From NCBI GenBank assembly GCA_030737875.1, contig CM060926.1, positions 316,608,922-316,672,921 of the forward strand: DNA of 64,000 nucleotides. The letters are read 5' to 3'. Position 1 is the first letter of the stretch. Every line of letters begins with the position of its first letter. The position numbers were made by a program, and so were the translations under genes. Positions 36,036 through 47,595 of the stretch are shown here, piece after piece. Origin of the DNA: Allium sativum. Its lineage: Eukaryota > Streptophyta > Magnoliopsida > Asparagales > Amaryllidaceae. The notes below the pieces were generated by a model. That model was not told the DNA's origin and did not search any database. It worked only from the letters and a program-made list of their open reading frames with translations.

Positions 36036-36237
36036 TGTAACACCCCGTAATTTTAATATTAATGTTAATGAATTAAAGAATACTTAATTGTAAATGTGAG
36101 AATTAAGGGAAACGGGTTACGCCATTGCATTCGTCTCGTAATTCTGGTTGAGATAGAGTCTGAGTTTGTGTAAAACGGATACCGTATGAAGGATATATGG
36201 ACGAACGAAGTTAGGCAGAAAAACCCGAAACAGGCCA

Positions 36238-36350
36238 GAATGCACTGGCGCACTTGGGAAGTGCGCCAGAACAAAATTGCACTGGAGCACTTGGGAAGTG
36301 CGCCCATGCAAAGTTGCACTGGCGCACTTGGAAAGTGTGCCCAGGTCGGG
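36238..36350 (+). repeat. Tandem repeat of palindromic unit in E6
   Basis: There are three copies of a 47-bp unit centred on 'gcactt-ggga-agtgcgcc'. Each copy contains the inverted pair GGCGCACTT/AAGTGCGCC, partly decayed (GGAGCACTT; AAGTGTGCC). It lies in the promoter-proximal part of the LTR, upstream of the TATA box. Confidence 0.75.
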
Positions 36351-36518
36351 CTGAAAGCCTGCACAGCTATCTGGTGTGTTCTGATCCATACTGTGACTCA
36401 TTGCTGAGTCCTTTCTAATTCCTTGCTGAGTCATTAGGGTTGAGGTGTCACCCTATCTTGACTGAATCGTTGTGGTTAATTCTAGGTTGATCGGATGGCC
36501 TAAATTAATCCTAAATTC

Positions 36519-36527
36519 TATATAAAC
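36519..36527 (+). promoter_or_regulatory. TATA box in E6
   Basis: TATATAAAC, identical to that in the E1 LTR. A plant leader-like stretch follows, with 'aaccctaattcattagg'. Confidence 0.5.
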
Positions 36528-39500
36528 ACATGTAGACTCAAACCCTAATTCATTAGGAATTATCTATGACACCATTATGCCACCAAACTCTCTCTTAAAA
36601 CCTAGCCGTCGCCTCTAAAACAAATCTCAAGTGTTAATCAACCCTTCAAGTCAAAGATTAAAACTTCAACAACAATCAATTAGAGAAATTTATCAACACC
36701 AATTCAATTTCTGCATCAATAATCAAATAAAAAGATTAAATCAGCGTTCTACATCAACAACAAATCATTTATTTCTTCAATCCAGTCAAGGTGAGTGGTT
36801 TAAAATACAGTTGTTGTATAATTATGCCTCTATCGTTCAGCATTCCCCATGATGAACATAATGAATATAATGAATATGATGACAATTTAATGAAATCATT
36901 TATTTTATTTGTGCTTGCGATTGGGTTCTCTCCTTTTTATTCTTTCCCCTTTTTATTTTTATATATTTAGGCTATCTCGAGCCTACGTCAATCATGAATT
37001 TATGCGTTGTAAGCGTGAATGGGAAATTAAAAAGGGAAAAGGGGTTATGTGTACATAATATGGGGTGGAAGGTTTTGTATATGATTTGAAATAGAATTAT
37101 GGGCATAATTATATTGTAATGGTGAATTTGTGTAAGCTTGGCATATTTGGGTATAATTGTATAATTGGAAATTGGCATGTTTGGGTATGAATAACATGAA
37201 ATTTGTAAATTTGCCTATAAATGGAATTTTATAATTGGGACTAATTAATATGTAATTAGTAGGATTAATGATAAGTTGGAATAGGCAAAATTGTAAACAT
37301 GACTATATGTTGAATTAGAAACACATGACATGAAAATTTGGGGTTTGGGAAAAATACGATGTTAATGAACCTTTGACACGAGGTTAGACGCAATTGTGGT
37401 GTAAGACTGCCTGGAACCGCCCAGAAAATCCTGCTACCACAATTGTAAGTCTAATGTGAGAGGTCAAAGGCAAGGCAAGAACTGTAGGCGTAACGGTTGA
37501 TGACACGAGGTTAGACTCGGTTTGTGGCGTAAGACTGCCCGGAACCTTCCGGCAAATCCGACAGCCACAAAGTATTTGGTCTAATGTGGGAGGTCATGCA
37601 CTGTTCGTCATAATGAATGAATTAAGTAAGACTAACCATAATAAGACATGGGTATGGTTAGAGGGTTAGGTGGGGTGACATGTAAATTATGACATGTAAA
37701 TATGGACCTAACCGGAATAGGACAAGACATGTAAGACATGACTAATATGGACTTAACCGTGGTAAGAATATGATGTAAAACATGACTAATGTAGACTTAA
37801 CCGTAGTAAGGCATGGTAAGACATGGAAACCAAGATAAAAGGGGTTAAGTGGGACATGGGTGATATGAGAGACATAAATAAATGAATGCTTAACCAAATG
37901 GGACTCGTAATGGTATCACAAACCAATTGAATTAAGTAAAGTTGAAGTAACGGGTTAAAGAAGTGGAAGGGTTAAATAAATTTAAATTAATAATAGAATA
38001 TGGAGAATGGTAAATAACCTATTATGAATGAATTTGAATAAGAAAAATGAAGAATAATAGGTTAGACTTGTCCTAGGGACAAGTGGAAAGTATAACTTAT
38101 GGAATAAGATAAGTTATAAGAAACGATAGAGGAAAATAAGATAACTTATATGTGAAGATATACTTAATTATAAATTAAGTGGTTTGGGAAGGAGAAATGT
38201 GAAATTTAAGATGATATAATTATATGAATGGAAAAGAAGTAAATTAAAATCATATATGTTGGTTGGGCTGAGTAATTCTTTGGGTGCCAGTCTGATGTAG
38301 ATTTCGGTCTTCGGGGCTGGTGTTTGGGGAGGTTATTCTTCTAATCAGTATATATGTGGGATAAGGTATACTTAACTATGAATTAAGTATAACATGTTGT
38401 TGTAACCCAAAAAGGGGAATAATTTATGAAATTGGAAAATAACATGTGATGGGCTTATTAATGGACTTAAATGGATTAAGTATAAATTGAATTAATAAGC
38501 GAGGGTAACTTGCTAAATTTGAAAAGGAAGTAAATGTGAATAAAGAATAACCAAGTTAAATGTAGAAACTGGCAAAGAGACACAAGAGCGTAAGAAGATG
38601 ATTAGACGTAGGGTCTAATGACATATAAAAATTTAGGCGCTTGGGGCAGTCCGCACGTTGTAGGATGAATAACCCAACGAGGTAGATCATCACAGTGTCA
38701 TAAGGCATGAGGGGAGCACACATTCGTTATTTTGGCGGCTCCAACAGACTGGAAGGGGGAAGCACGCAGCTTCCTGAGACGTTAAAGGTGCTCCTAGTAT
38801 TCCTCTGTGTGGTGGCAGAAGTTTCAGGCTGTGCCCGCAGAAGTTGGGTCTGCGCATAACTACTAGGTGGGTGGGCCTTGACTGCAAGAATAACTGGCAG
38901 TCAGGATGTTGTTCGAGGTGAGGGAAAAGGTGATTCGGCGGCTGCCTCAACGGAGGTGGAGGGTCAGGACCAACAAGGATAGTAGGTCGTCGAGTGCCTA
39001 TCACCACAGCCAGTAGGATGCGGAAAGACTAGAGCTAGACCCAATATACCATTAACCATTCACTATCGTGGGACGGTGGTTGAGGGGAGACGCCACATGG
39101 ATGTTTAGATTGGTTGCTTAGGGGCTTGTCGCCTAGCTCTCGTAGTCTTTACTAGTTATGGGAGGGGCCGAGGTGGGGCCATAGCCACCATTGAAAACAA
39201 ACCCTAGGGATATTTGTGTGGGAGGCTCTTAAAGGCGGGCCTTGCACAAATATAAGGAAAGCTCCCGACCGAGTTCCGTGTTTCTTGTATAGCTCTGCCA
39301 CGAGACTCGGGCACGCACACACGGTGGGTGTGCGGGTTAGGTAACGAATACGTTGGATAATACGTACGTGGGAGAGTCTAGATATAACCATGTCTGCTCT
39401 AGGTGGTGTATCGTTGACTGGTGGGCATTATTCTATAACAGCAGTCAATATACTTACGTAACTAGAGTGATCCTATGTGGAAGAAGTGTTGTATTATATA

Positions 39501-40059
39501 CAAAAGGAATGTACGTTACTATGGCATAGGACGGGGGACTGCGTATATCACTTCGAGGATACGGTGGAGACCGTGCGAGTGGGGTACCACGGGGTGTACT
39601 TCAGTTTGGGGGTAGCTACATATACATGGTATTAGGTTAATCTACAAGGGGTAGATGGGTGCGACGTGCGTGTAAGCCTTGAGTGCTAATAACACGAATA
39701 AACTAATAAAAATAAAAATGCAATAGAACAGTATATGTTGGATTATCCAAGAAGTGCATTTTAAATTCATTCACACAGAACTTATGTTCTGACCCCCTCC
39801 TCATAACATCCGCAGGTTAGAATCAGGACAGAGACTTATAGCTTTGGGGATACTGGTTTAGCAGTATTGTAATTAAGGTAAAGCTATGTTTTAAATATAT
39901 TATATTTTATTCCTTCGGCTGTGAGGTGTTTTCCGAACTCTGACATATTACTTGTCTTTGTCTTTTTCTACAGGATACCAGAGCAACCAGCTCGGGTTTC
40001 GAGGGATTGGATTTTTGAAAAAAAAATGGGTCCGTCGGAATTCGGGTTGTTACAGTTTT

Positions 40060-40521
40060 CATATACATTAAAAAGTAATATTCTAATGTAAATACATTTT
40101 ATATATAACAAAATTTTATTTTAATGTCTCATATACATTAAAATGTAAATTTCCAATGTAATACATTTCTATATCAAAATGTTTATTTTAATGTTTCATA
40201 TACATTAAAATGTAAATCTAATGTAAATACATTTTTTTTATTTCACAATGTTTTATTTTTATTGTTGTATAAACATTAAAAATGCAAAATCCAATATCAA
40301 AACATTTTTTATTTTTAATGTTTATTTTAATGTTGCATTTACATTAAAAATGTAAAATGCAATGTAAATACCTTTTATATTGAAAGTTCATTTTTAATGT
40401 TACATTTACATTAAAAATGTAAAATCAAATGTAAATTCATTTTTATAAAACAAATGACCATTTTTTTAATTTACAAGAAAATATGGATTTTATGTTGACA
40501 GATAATGATCATTTTCATATT

Positions 40522-40580
<59 letters not shown>

Positions 40581-42464
40581 TCTAATTTTCATATAATTCA
40601 AACAATTAATATATAATAATATGAATTATTTTATAACACAAAAATATTTCAGAAAATTTCGGCAGCATAACCGCAGGTTAATTAAAACCGGCACCGTCCC
40701 GATGTACGGCTCCTCGCACTACCTTAGGCCTCGCAGCGTTTACAAGGGGTTTAATTTCCTAATACATTTTTTAGGCAATCTAATGCCACAATATAAACCA
40801 ATTTCATTTCTACCACAATCAAACACCAAAAATCAACCATTTCCACATCACAATACAATCAAGTCATCCATTGTCTGTGGACGACGTGTGTCGTGAGTTT
40901 CTAAACCCCGTTTGCATCCTAATATAATTTTATTTAATTAATTTGGATTCAAAAATCATACTTTGCCGTTTAATTGCTCCTAAAATTGTAGAATGCTCCA
41001 AAAATTCCGTGATCTCTTCTAAAATGTAGATCTCGAATTTACGGTTCGAATGAATCCTGTTTCATCGAATTTCGATTTCGTATGAGAAAGATATGAATTT
41101 ACAAAGGTTGTTGACGGTTTTAAAATTAATTAAGGAATAATTAATTTTAAAAAAAAACTTTCTTCCCCAATCTCGTTTTCAGGCCGATGGGATTCACGAC
41201 GGTCTTTGAACCTAGGGTTCGATCTCGCACTCCAATCGAGGCACGAGGCGTCGATCTGAAGACACCATGGCTTCGAGCTCTGAGAGGCGCCCCCGAACCT
41301 CTCCCCTATGTTGAACTCGGATGCCTCCTGCGGCTGTGATTTGCCGACGTACGGCGCCGGTTTCTGCTCGAAATTCGATAAGAATATTGCTCCTTATTCG
41401 ATCACAACCGTACGAATCTCTCGGGCTTGGGAAGTACTTCGATTTCTGTGTTGGATTAAGGTCCTAATTCGAATTGGACTAAGAGTTTGTAAGGGATTAA
41501 ATTTGGAGCACGGTTGCCATTGGAATGTAACGAAGGCGGCGGCTGAGAAAATACGTTGAGGGTTTACGGTGAATACGCGTATTTGTACTATATTCCTCTT
41601 TTATTTTTATTTTATTTTATTCCTATATCGCCTTTAACTCCAAATCAAACCCAACGAGTGTCGCCTCCAGCTAAATACCCTCATCCCGGACACAATGGGA
41701 TATGTCTCGTTGTCCCATTCGACTATTTCAGTTAATTATTCTTCAAATTAAGTAATAGAACATCTAATTATTTAATTTGATCGAACATTTTAATTTACCC
41801 GGGCCACATACTGACTCCAAAAATTCCCGATAAATAAATCTAGCTATTTTTGATGATACGGTCCTAATAAAATTAATTTCATCGAATTTGGAGACCGTTT
41901 AAAAAATGGCCATTATCTGGTCGATCCAAATTGACTAAAATTGACAAAACACATTTTCTTTTGCCACGCTCACATATTGATTCCAAAAATTATGAAAATT
42001 GGAATCCTGCAAAAATTTGACATTTCGGATCCAACTAGGGTGGTTTCATCGAAAACGGAGGTCGTTTGAAAAATGGCTATTTATACGGGCTATATATTAT
42101 ATCAAATTCCATAGAGACTATTCTGAATATTCAACTGACCATAACTTTTGATTTCTGCTACGAAATTTCAATTTTTCGGATTCGTTGGAAAGATATTTTT
42201 AAACAGATTCTTATATTTTTGATTTCACCAAAATTCGATTTAGTTTGCATCTTGTACTGTCGGTCAAAGTTTGAATTCAAATTTTCAAATTGTCGCGCTA
42301 TTTCTAACTCCTTTTAAAATTAAAATAAATATATTCGTTCAAAATTCGATTTAAATAAACTTTTAATCATTATTATTTAAAATAAATTATTTTAACTATT
42401 CAAAGTTCAATAAAATAGCCAAAATAAAAATTTCAAATTGGTTCTGATTTTCCGGGTTGTTACA
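40060..42464 (-). mobile_element. E4 5' LTR, third segment
   Basis: It continues the E4 LTR after E6, aligns with about 18962 to 21380 of the 3' LTR, and ends GGGTTGTTACA before CTCAA. Read on the minus strand it starts TGTAACAACCCGG. It includes a (TA)n run of about 50 bp at 40525-40575 and the rest of the palindromic array (to about 40450). Confidence 0.9.
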
Positions 42465-42469
42465 CTCAA

Positions 42470-42982
42470 TTCAACTCAGATCGACAGTGCAAGCCAAGTG
42501 CTAGAACTTAGCATATTCCCGAATAAGTTCAAATTCGCATCTGTATCGATCCAAACTATAATTTTTTGGGCCAATCTGACTCCACCCTCTGGACTTGGTC
42601 CTCTGTGAGATCCTATTTTCTTTCCACTCCCATTGGCTGACACGATCCCTATAGTAGTTATAAATGCAACTCCACCAAGACATTATTAGGGGAACTTCTC
42701 TAGATCTTTTAGCACTCATACGCAAGGACATTGTTATCGCCAAATTGTAACTGCTTTTACTCTACTTTCATGTAAGCAAATCAAGGCTGTAACTGTAATC
42801 AAGCAGTATAAACAAGTGATTACCTCATAGTGGACGTAGACACATTTGTCAACCACTATAAACCGGTGTTCATTTACCTTTCAACATTTAGTGTCTGGAT
42901 TTGTGCTGCTACTCCTTGATTACTTTGTGGATCTGTGTACAATTTGTGTGTTGTAATTGATTGACCGAAATCAGTATCAACA
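42470..42982 (+). mobile_element. E3 copia-type LTR, right part
   Basis: It contains 'agttataaatgc' (TATA at 42659-42665) and 'gtggacgtagaca..ccactataaacc' (about 42832-42875), the typical R-U5 region of plant copia LTRs; E9 has a similar 'gtggacgtaggca' at 58502. It ends TCAACA. With 15675-15752 it makes an LTR of about 590 bp. An 80-codon minus frame at 42501-42743 has no recognised domain. Confidence 0.55.
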
Positions 42983-42984
42983 GA

Positions 42985-45900
42985 TGTGACGACCCTGATG
43001 TTTGATCAATTTAAAATATGGATTTAAACAAGATTAGTGGACTTTTAAAACTGATTTAAAAGTAAATATATTTAAATTTGATATTTAATATTATTTCAAT
43101 ATCCTAAAAATTGATATTTTGCAAGTGTCCTCGGATTTTGACAAAACCAAATTCATCGGATCCGAAATAGTAAATTATTGTTATATTTCATATTTCATGT
43201 CAATTGGATTTTGTATGTAAGCATATGTAATATAAACGCATGTTGAAAAATCAGTTAAAATTCAATAAAAGTTAGAAAAAAGTTCATTTTTCAAATGGTC
43301 TCCACATTCAATGGGTCTCATTTTATTGAATCCGTATTAGTGAAATATAATAGTATTTAAAATTTCATGTTAATTGGACTTACGGTTTGATCATATGAGT
43401 TGAAAACATGTAGAGTCGTTTGTTGAAATTTGACTTGAAATTAAGCAGTTTTGGGTAATACTGAACAATTTGAAAATATTGATAAAATGGTAAATGGCAA
43501 ACTTCATGAATTATTTAGATTTTCTAATGGTTTTATAGAGTTCAAATTAATTTAAAGGAGATAACACCTTCCTTAAATAAGCCTTAAGTATCAAGTTACA
43601 TTTTCAATTAAAGGAATCATTTCCCTTTTTGCACAAACTCCTACATGCTTCTAAAATTAGACAACACATCTTCAATCCCACTCCCTCTTTACACATTTCA
43701 AACTCTTCCATCTTACCGCTTTCTTTGGTACCTAAGCAAGTGTTGCTTTTGTGTTGTCAACTTCTTATGCATTCGCCTTTGATATAAAAAGAAATCTCCT
43801 TCTTCTTCTCCCTCACTTCATTTCTTTTTTCTCCTTATTTTCCTTTCAACTTCTTTCCTTTATTAATAGCTTCTCCCCCAACAACTCACGACCCAATATC
43901 CATTCCCCCTCCTCCTCCACTCAAACCACCCCAAATCCACTTAAATTCTTCCTTTTACCACCCTAAACAACATACATACCTCCTCCTCCCCTCTAACGTC
44001 CAACCCATGGCCAAACCCCCCATGACCTAGCCCTCCAGCACCCTATCTTTCCACCTCTAAATAACTCACCCACCTCTCCACTTCAAAGATCCAAGCATTA
44101 ATCCACTAAAAATTCAACCTTTGGCACTTTAAACCCATAAAAACCTAACCTTTATGCTAAAATTTCCATCTTAGTCCATAAAAAGAAAGTACACGTATGT
44201 GTGCTAGTGTGTCTTGAGTTTGTGGTGATGTCGAAGTGCTAAAGTTTCCATCTTGGATGTATAAGAAAAGTTGGAGTCATATGGAGTCCTACGTTAAAGA
44301 ATGGTAGAGTAGATCTCTCGGTGAGAACTTTTAAACGATAATAAGGGATACTTAAATTTTAATTTCTATTGTGATCTTTCTTGGGTTATATATTGATTAT
44401 GATTATTAATATGAGTTTATAATATGGTTCAATGATGTTTAGCATCGAAAAGATTCAGTTTTTAAGTGAATTAGATGTAGTTACTTAGATATATATATAT
44501 ATATATACTTAGAACTGATAATGGTGACATTAGAATTGAACTGAACCTTAAGTGATCATTTAATGGAAATTAACTAAGTGATTAGTTATTGGATATCGAT
44601 ATGAACTCTGTTGAATGATAATGATACAACTGTGATAAATATTTATGTTGATTGATGACTATATTTTATGGTTAATCTGTTGATTGACAAAACCATATTG
44701 GCGTTAATGGTTTAAGGCTTACATGGTATATACCACGATATGTGGGTTGGATGTTATATTGGTTGTTGATATGTGGTATATAATTAATAAATTGTTTGAA
44801 ATTATAGTCGATTCGATTTTATTTAAAAGTTGAAGTTTGGTCAGAATAGAACTAGTCGCGCAGCGGCAGTTCGTGAATTTCGACCACTGACTTCAAACTG
44901 ACATACCAGGAGATCCGACCATCGGATCTTCCTGAAACAAAAAATGTTGGGTTCGAAATGAAAGAGTTTTCAAAGGCTAAGTTGAGTTTTAAAATCCAAT
45001 GGAAAGATTTGGAGATAAGTTAAAATCAATTTTCTAGAAAAATACGGATTTTTCAGTTTAAGACCCGAAATGCATTTTTAAGGAATGATCTATTTTTAAA
45101 TTATTATCAAATAGGGATAAATTATGGTAAATCATAATGAATGGTTTGAAAGTGATTTGAATTGATAAAATGAATTTTGGAATGATATTAATTAATTTTG
45201 ACTGAATTAGCCGATATAAGCCTATTCATAGCGTTTTTTTATGACGATGTTGGTTTGGCGATAGAGTTTGATTCATTTAATTTTGAACAAGAATCTAAAT
45301 GAATGATTTTTAAAGATGATTTCATAAAAGAATATGAAATGAGTGTTTGATTTCGAGGAACTAGAAAATATTTTGAAATAAATATTTTGAAGTGATAAAT
45401 GTTTTATAAAAGATGTTTTATAAACAAAGAAAATTTGGATGGCCTAAACCCCAATGATTAAATGATTTGGAAAGAAAAATTACTTGTGATTATTATTGCA
45501 TAACGATTTATCATTTCAGGATAGAAATGATTTGATATGTTACCTATGATTCGAGTAACCCGTGACTAAAAATATGGGCAAACGGGTATGCGTATCTCTT
45601 CTATGGGAGTGACATACCATCTGGGACTCCTCTTGCGAGAGGGACATACACTAGAAAGATTATCGAAATGAGAAGGTCGGGACCTAGTTGCCTTGTTATT
45701 GGGAGAAACCTCTCGATCTGGTTGCATATGCTTTAATATACTTGTATTATAGATATCTGAGATTATCAAAAGTGATTTGTTTTTTAAATCCCGAAGTAAA
45801 GTATGATTTGATATGAAAGAAATATCTAGTATTTCAATGATTTGAAATGAAATGGGGATTTTAAGTGCGAAGAGATTATTTTGAAAGAAATGTTTTGAAA

Positions 45901-46452
45901 AATAAATTAGATTTGATAAATCTAAAAGTGAAGATGAAACTATATGATTTTGAGTTATTAAGAACTGGTATTCATGTGGGGAAAACTCGTTCCATGTTAT
46001 ACAGCGTAGTTTTGTGATTTACCGAACTTTAAAAAAAGTATTATAACTGATTTAGTTCTCATACCAGTCCTATGACTGACACATAGTTTGTTTTTCCCTT
46101 GCAAACTTGGTTGCCCATATTTCCACATGGGCAGCCTGATATTTCGTTTGCACATACTTAGAGCAGGATTCTAGATTGAAGCTAAAGCTATGTCCAGAGC
46201 ATTTGATAGTCATCTGCTGAATGTAATTATGTTTTCCATTGTGTAATGTAATCTATTATTCTTTGATATTTGCGATGTACTCTAATATTCTTGTACTCTA
46301 ATGTAACGTTGAAATAATGTTAACGAAAAGTCTTTTGTTTCTATCTGATGTGTTGTATTCTCAAAGTTTATGTTCCGAGGGTTTCTACCGTTTTGGGTCG
46401 GACTTGTGTGGTTTATAATCGGTTCGAAAGGTTGGAATTTTAGGTCATTATA
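42985..46452 (+). mobile_element. E7 5' LTR, 3.47 kb
   Basis: It begins TGTGACGACCC and ends GGTCATTATA (mutated from CATTACA). It includes a TATA candidate (43783-43790), a pyrimidine-rich leader, the donor-like CTCG|GTGAGA at 44321 and the GATCCGA inverted repeat at 44912-44928. The usual acceptor TTTGCAG reads TTTGCAC here. No genes. Confidence 0.85.
43783..43790 (+). promoter_or_regulatory. TATA candidate in E7 LTR
   Basis: TATAAAAA at the start of the pyrimidine-rich leader ('ctccttcttcttctccctc'). Confidence 0.35.
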
Positions 46453-46758
46453 GTTGGAATTGGAGCTTTGGTTTTTCCCAAAATTTTGGGGTACAACTTC
46501 TTAGAACAGAAAGAAAATACTCATCAGAGATAGGATTAGTAACATCCTATATGAGTAACTCATTAGAGATAGGGTTAGTAATCCCCTAGAATAAGATAAG
46601 AGGATTAAGTATACGAGAGAGCATAATTGCGATACAGAAATTGAAGTTATCGATGATTTGGATAGTCGATAAAATTCTAAAACCTGTTAGGTAAGAAAAT
46701 AAACTTTCTTACATCTCCCTTCCTTTCCGAGGACGAAAAGTTTTTAAGTAGGGGAGTC
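46453..46758 (+). mobile_element. E7 interior, 306 bp: primer site, hairpins, polypurine tract
   Basis: A degenerate primer site TGGAATTGGAGC is at 46455-46466. Hairpin 1 (46519-46556) has outer arms ACTCAT/ATGAGT, inner arms ATAGGAT/ATCCTAT and loop TAGTAAC. Hairpin 2 (46558-46596) has inner arms TAGGG/CCCTA. A polypurine tract AAGTAGGGGAG is at 46746-46756. Little else is present, so the interior is reduced to cis-acting sites. Confidence 0.75.
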
Positions 46759-47595
46759 TATAACAACCCATATTTTTGGTCAACTTAAAATATGAAGTTA
46801 AATAAAATTAGCGGATCTTAAAAGTGATTTAAAAGTAAATAGCCTAAGAATATATATTTTGCAAATGATCTCTTATTTCGACAAAAACAATTTCATCAGA
46901 TCTGTAATAGTAAATTATTTTTAGGTTTCAAATTTCATATCAATCGGAGTTCTTATGTAAGCATATGTAATATAAATGCGAGTTGAAAAATCGGTTAAAA
47001 TTCAATAAAAGCTAGAAAAAAGACCATTTTTCAAATGGTCTCTAAATTTGAAGAGACTAATTTTATTGGATCTGTATTAGTGAAATATAATAGGATTTTA
47101 AATTTCGTATTGATTGAACTTATGGTTTGACCATACGAATTGAAAACGTGTAGAGTTGTTTTATTGAAATTTGACCTGAAATTAAGCTGTTTTGGGTAAT
47201 ACTGAACTATTTAAAAATATTAATAAAATGGTAAATGACAACCTTAATGGCTTCTTAACATGTACTAAAGGTTTTATAGAGTTCAAATTAATGAGATAAC
47301 ACCTTCCTTAAATAATCCTTAAGTATTAAGTTACATTTTTAATTAAAGGAATCATTTCCCTTTTTGCACAAACTTCTACACATTTCTAAAATTAGACAAC
47401 ACATCTTCAAGCCCACTCCCCCTTTACATGTCAAACTCCTTCATTTCGTCACTTTCTATGGTATATAAGAATGTGTTGCTTTTGTGTTGTCAACTTATGC
47501 ATTTACCCTTAAAATAAAAGGAAATCTCCTTCTTCTTCTCCCTCACTTCATTTCTTTTTTTCTCCTTCTCTTCCTTTCACCTTCTTTCCTCCATT
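46759..47595 (+). mobile_element. E7 3' LTR, first part
   Basis: It starts TATAACAACCC (mutated from TGTAAC) and aligns with 42985 onward, up to the E8 insertion. The last five bases, CCATT, are the E8 target. Confidence 0.85.

Larger units (their letters stand above)
36036..40054 (+). mobile_element. E6: 4.0 kb solo LTR (Tekay-like)
   Basis: It starts TGTAACACCCCG, ends CGGGTTGTTACA, and is flanked by GTTTT (36031-36035 and 40055-40059). No primer site, polypurine tract or coding is present, so LTR-LTR recombination probably removed the interior. The + orientation is favoured by TATATAAAC at 36519 followed by a leader-like sequence ('caaaccctaattcattagg'), a GTGAGT donor (36791) and a TTTTTCTACAG acceptor (39973). 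Orientation is not certain because both ends look alike. Two direct repeats of about 100 bp start at 37376 and 37501 ('gacacgaggttagac'). Confidence 0.8.
15753..42464 (-). mobile_element. E4: Tekay-like Ty3-gypsy element with two nested insertions
   Basis: The element has CTCAA duplications, long LTRs, a tRNA-iMet primer site (25514-25525) and a degenerate gag-pol on the minus strand. Removing E5 and E6 leaves about 15.3 kb. LTRs of about 5.6 kb, a gag with CCHC knuckle and the RT-RNase H-integrase order place it in the chromovirus Tekay/Del group. The chromodomain itself is deleted. It is the only copy in the window with recognisable pol, so it represents the helper-type element for E1, E7 and E8. 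Confidence 0.85.

Noticed and set aside
36065..36434. Overlapping frames of 99 and 105 codons (minus) and 73 codons (plus)
   Set aside because: They read the 47-bp palindromic repeat in the E6 LTR in different frames; no protein signature.
38690..39391. Minus-strand frames of 105 and 79 codons in E6
   Set aside because: Inside a solo LTR, low-complexity proline-rich translation, no domain.
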